From Desulfovibrio sp. (GTDB lineage Bacteria > Desulfobacterota > Desulfovibrionia > Desulfovibrionales > Desulfovibrionaceae), in NCBI GenBank assembly GCA_022837365.1, contig JALHHV010000107.1, positions 1-7,780 of the forward strand: a stretch of 7,780 bases of DNA. Reading direction: 5' to 3'. The position numbers and the translations under genes are program-made. Below are positions 5,539 through 7,780 of the stretch, piece after piece (position 1 is the first letter of the stretch; each line of letters opens with the position of its first letter). Under the pieces are notes generated by a model that saw only the letters and a program-made list of their open reading frames with translations, made no database searches and was not told the DNA's origin.

Positions 5539-5569
5539 GCACATATGAACACGTGTTCATATGTGCAGA
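5536..5569. promoter_or_regulatory. 34-bp perfect palindrome, likely ArsR/SmtB-type operator
   Basis: Every base from 5536 to 5552 pairs with its partner from 5569 to 5553, giving two 17-bp arms with no spacer. The centre, ATATGAACACGTGTTCATAT (5543-5562), contains TGAA-N6-TTCA, the core recognised by ArsR/SmtB-family metal sensors such as CzrA and SmtB. It overlaps the predicted -10 and start of a Zn/Cd ATPase gene, the usual place for such a repressor site. The core also fits GAAC-N4-GTTC, the LexA box of Gram-positive bacteria, which is less likely given the context. Confidence 0.75.
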
Positions 5570-5630
5570 CTGAACCCACGGCCGGGCGGCGCAGGAACGC
5601 GCCCCGCCGTTTCCCCACGGAGACCCGCCC

Positions 5631-7780
5631 ATGACCGCCTTTCGCATCGAGGAAATGGACTGCGCCAGCGAGGTGAACATCCTGCGGCGCGCGCTGACCC
5701 CGCTGGTGGGCAGCCCCGACCGGCTGGAATTCGACGTGCTCTCCCGGCGCATGCGCGTGGATATGGCCGGTCTGGACCTGCATGCCGACGACGTGGTGGC
5801 GGCCGTGGCCCGCACCGGCATGCGCGCCGCGCCCGAGGCCGCCGGACGCGGCGGCGCGGTGCCGCGCCCGGCCCCCGGCGCATCGGGCGGCTTCGCGTCC
5901 CTGCTGCCGCGCGGGCTGGCCGAACTGTGGCAGCGCCAGTCCTCGCTGCTGCTCTGCGCGTTGAGCGGCATGGCCCTTGTGGCGGGCATCGGCGTGGAAT
6001 GGACGCACACCGGGTCGCTGCTGGAAGTGTTTTCCGAAGCGGGCGTGCCCCATCCGGCCACCCTGGCCCTGTGGCTGGCGGCGGCGGTGGCGGGCGCCTG
6101 GCGGGTGCTGCCCCGCGCGGTGCACGCGGTGCGCACCCTGCGCCCGGACATGAACCTGCTCATGCTGCTGGCGGTCGTCGGCGCGGCGGCCATCGGCCAG
6201 TTTTTCGAGGGGGCCTCGGTGGCCTTCCTGTTCGCCGTGGCCAACCAACTGGAATCGTGGAGCGTGGACCGGGCGCGCTCGGCCATTGCCGCGCTGCTGG
6301 ACATTTCGCCCTCGCGGGCCTTGGACCTGCCCGGCACCCCCGTGGAAACAGCCGTGGAAAACGTGCCCGTGGGCTCGCGCATCCTGGTGCGCGCGGGCGA
6401 CCGCGTGCCCCTGGACGGCACGGTGGCGGCGGGCAGTTCGGACATCGACCAGTCGCCCATCACCGGCGAATCCATGCCCGTGCCCAAGCGGCCCGGCGAG
6501 CCGGTGTACGCGGGCACCATCAACGGCGGCGGCGTGCTGGAGGTGCTGACCACCCGCGCCGCGTCGGACACCACCCTCGCGCGCATCCTGCACATGGTGG
6601 AGGCGGCCCAGTCGCGCCGCGCCCGCGCCGTGCAGTGGGTGGACCGCTTCGCCGCCGTGTACACCCCGGCCATGCTGGCCGTGGCCGCGCTGGTGGCCGT
6701 GGTGCCGCCACTGTTCTTCGGCGGGGCGTGGTCGGCCTGGGTGTACGAGGCGCTGGTGGTGCTGGTCATCGCCTGCCCGTGCGCGCTGGTCATCTCCACG
6801 CCGGTGTCCATCGTGGCCGGGCTGACCAGCGCGGCCCGCAACGGCGTGCTGGTCAAGGGCGGCTCGTTCCTCGAACTGCCCGCCAGCCTCACCGCCATCG
6901 CCTTCGACAAGACCGGCACCCTGACCCACGGCCGCCCGCGCGTGGCCCGCGTGCTGCCCGTGGCCGGGCATCCGCAGGTGCGGGACGAGGCGTCCGCATT
7001 GCGCATCGCCGCCGCGCTGGAAGCCCCGAGCAGCCACCCCCTTGCCCGGGCCATCGTGCAACACGCCCGGCAGGTGACCGGGGCCGGACCGGACGCGGCC
7101 GCCACCGTCGGTGACCACCGCACCCTGCCCGGCCTGGGGGCCGAAGGCGTGGTGGATGGTGCGCGCTGGCGCATCGGCAACCGCCGCTTCTTCGCGCAGG
7201 ACGGTCCGTCCGGTGCTGCCGGTGGGGTGGAACCGCCTGCCGGGGCGGGCGGAGAGGGCGAGGGCGCGGAGGCCGGGTCCTCGGTGCTGCTGTGGAACGA
7301 CGCGGGCCTTGCCGCCGTCATGGAACTGGAAGACGACCTGCGCCCCGACGCCCGCAGCGTGCTGGACGGCCTGCGCGCCGCCGGGCTGCGCCGGGTGGTC
7401 ATGCTGACCGGCGACAACGCGGCCAGCGCCGCCCGCGTGGCCGCCGCCTGCGGCGTGGACGAGGCCGACATCCGGGCCGACCTGCTGCCCGCCGACAAGA
7501 CCGCCGCCGTGGCCGCGCTGGTGGAAGCGGGCGAGCGGGTGGCCATGGTGGGCGACGGCGTCAACGACGCGCCCGCGCTGGCCACCGCGCACCTGGGCAT
7601 CGCCATGGGCGGCATCGGCAGCGACGCGGCCATCGAGACCGCCGACATCACCCTGATGTCCGACGACCTGGGCAAGCTGCCCTGGCTGGTGCGTCATTCG
7701 CGCCGCACCCTGGGCGTCATCCGCCAGAACATCGGCTTCGCCCTGGGCCTCAAGGCGCTGTTCCTGGGCCTTGCGGTGTT
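5631..7780 (+). CDS. P1B-2-type heavy-metal (Zn/Cd/Pb) exporting ATPase, partial
   Basis: Inner-membrane pump that drives divalent soft-metal ions out of the cytoplasm with ATP, of the ZntA/CadA type. 716 residues are visible and the 3' end is beyond the window. The N-terminal metal-binding domain (1-68) has MDCASE (Cys11, Glu14), a CxxE form of the usual CxxC. Membrane helices lie near 104-122, 142-159, 174-190, 192-208, 343-362 and 371-392. Key motifs: TGES (278-281), CPC (382-384), DKTGT with phosphorylated Asp426, SSHP (467-470), TGDN (593-596) and GDGVNDAP (641-648). In the seventh helix Asn700 and Lys708 form the N-x7-K signature of P1B-2 pumps; the Asp-x-Gly of the last helix is not in view. 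A Gly/Glu-rich loop (524-550) sits in the nucleotide-binding region. The ATG at 5631 follows CGGAG (5618-5622) by 8 bases. The upstream palindrome suggests metal-induced derepression. Confidence 0.93.
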   Translation, partial: MTAFRIEEMDCASEVNILRRALTPLVGSPDRLEFDVLSRRMRVDMAGLDLHADDVVAAVARTGMRAAPEAAGRGGAVPRPAPGASGGFASLLPRGLAELWQRQSSLLLCALSGMALVAGIGVEWTHTGSLLEVFSEAGVPHPATLALWLAAAVAGAWRVLPRAVHAVRTLRPDMNLLMLLAVVGAAAIGQFFEGASVAFLFAVANQLESWSVDRARSAIAALLDISPSRALDLPGTPVETAVENVPVGSRILVRAGDRVPLDGTVAAGSSDIDQSPITGESMPVPKRPGEPVYAGTINGGGVLEVLTTRAASDTTLARILHMVEAAQSRRARAVQWVDRFAAVYTPAMLAVAALVAVVPPLFFGGAWSAWVYEALVVLVIACPCALVISTPVSIVAGLTSAARNGVLVKGGSFLELPASLTAIAFDKTGTLTHGRPRVARVLPVAGHPQVRDEASALRIAAALEAPSSHPLARAIVQHARQVTGAGPDAAATVGDHRTLPGLGAEGVVDGARWRIGNRRFFAQDGPSGAAGGVEPPAGAGGEGEGAEAGSSVLLWNDAGLAAVMELEDDLRPDARSVLDGLRAAGLRRVVMLTGDNAASAARVAAACGVDEADIRADLLPADKTAAVAALVEAGERVAMVGDGVNDAPALATAHLGIAMGGIGSDAAIETADITLMSDDLGKLPWLVRHSRRTLGVIRQNIGFALGLKALFLGLAV

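Larger units (their letters stand above)
5294..5630 (+). other. Intergenic region before the metal ATPase
   Basis: 337 bases with no credible gene on either strand. It holds a small hairpin with a TTCG tetraloop (5304-5317), an 8-bp inverted repeat (5335-5342 with 5355-5362), two copies of GGCGCGCC (5293-5300, 5353-5360), the terminator at 5398-5430, a 9-bp tandem repeat TTTCCGCGT (5431-5448), and the promoter/palindrome block at 5510-5569. No ArsR- or MerR-type regulator gene is present here. Confidence 0.7.

Noticed and set aside
5543..5562. LexA (SOS) box reading of the palindrome core
   Set aside because: GAAC-N4-GTTC fits the Gram-positive LexA consensus, but the downstream gene is a metal exporter and TGAA-N6-TTCA fits a metal-sensor operator equally well, so SOS control is the weaker choice.
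5561..7114. 517-residue plus-strand open frame starting at the ATG inside the palindrome
   Set aside because: It is Arg/Gly/Ala-rich, off-frame to the ATPase, and ends where the ATPase continues. The true frame starts at 5631 and stays open to the window end.
5157..7697. Long open frames on the minus strand opposite the metal ATPase (846 and 753 residues)
   Set aside because: They show low-complexity His/Gly/Arg or Ser/Ala composition and overlap a complete set of P-type ATPase motifs on the plus strand.
1..7780. CRISPR array, tRNA, rRNA, insertion sequence or prophage integrase
   Set aside because: I found no regularly spaced repeats with spacers, no tRNA-like cloverleaf, no transposase or integrase motif and no terminal inverted repeats with target duplications.

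Overview
The window is very GC-rich DNA with strong G/C third-position bias. It holds four protein genes: one on the minus strand at the left, then three on the plus strand. The mix (a four-ribbon topoisomerase I, an M48 lipoprotein protease, a sigma-54-type promoter, a Zn/Cd-type P-ATPase) and the codon use suggest a Gram-negative, probably a Desulfovibrio/Nitratidesulfovibrio-type bacterium. That placement is an inference from general familiarity, not from a search.

Layout. Positions 1-416 hold no convincing gene. They contain hairpins, a G-quadruplex-capable direct repeat and the probable topA terminator. topA (DNA topoisomerase I) lies on the minus strand from 2655 down to an in-frame stop at 439. 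Its last zinc ribbon is broken by an apparent frameshift near 491-498, and the missing tail can still be read in another frame down to a stop at 417. A divergent promoter region (2656-2839) separates topA from a plus-strand gene for an M48-family, HEXXH zinc metalloprotease with a lipoprotein signal (2840-3778). A 186-base gap carries a C-rich tract, an excellent sigma-54 (-24/-12) promoter and a leader hairpin. These precede a 442-residue protein with a lysozyme-like domain resembling the C-terminal muramidase of VgrG-3 (3965-5293). A terminator hairpin follows at 5398-5430. A sigma-70-like promoter then overlaps a perfect 34-bp palindrome that fits an ArsR/SmtB-type metal-sensor operator. 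It leads into a P1B-2-type (Zn/Cd/Pb) heavy-metal ATPase starting at 5631 and running off the right edge.

How the genes fit together. They do not form one pathway. topA is housekeeping. The M48 lipoprotein probably acts in the cell envelope. The sigma-54-driven muramidase-like protein is probably produced under a specific activator. The metal ATPase looks like a self-contained metal-inducible export unit whose regulator is not encoded in this window. The most notable items are the frameshifted topA end, the 34-bp palindrome and the sigma-54-controlled orphan muramidase, whose domain is interrupted by a Q-P-N repeat.
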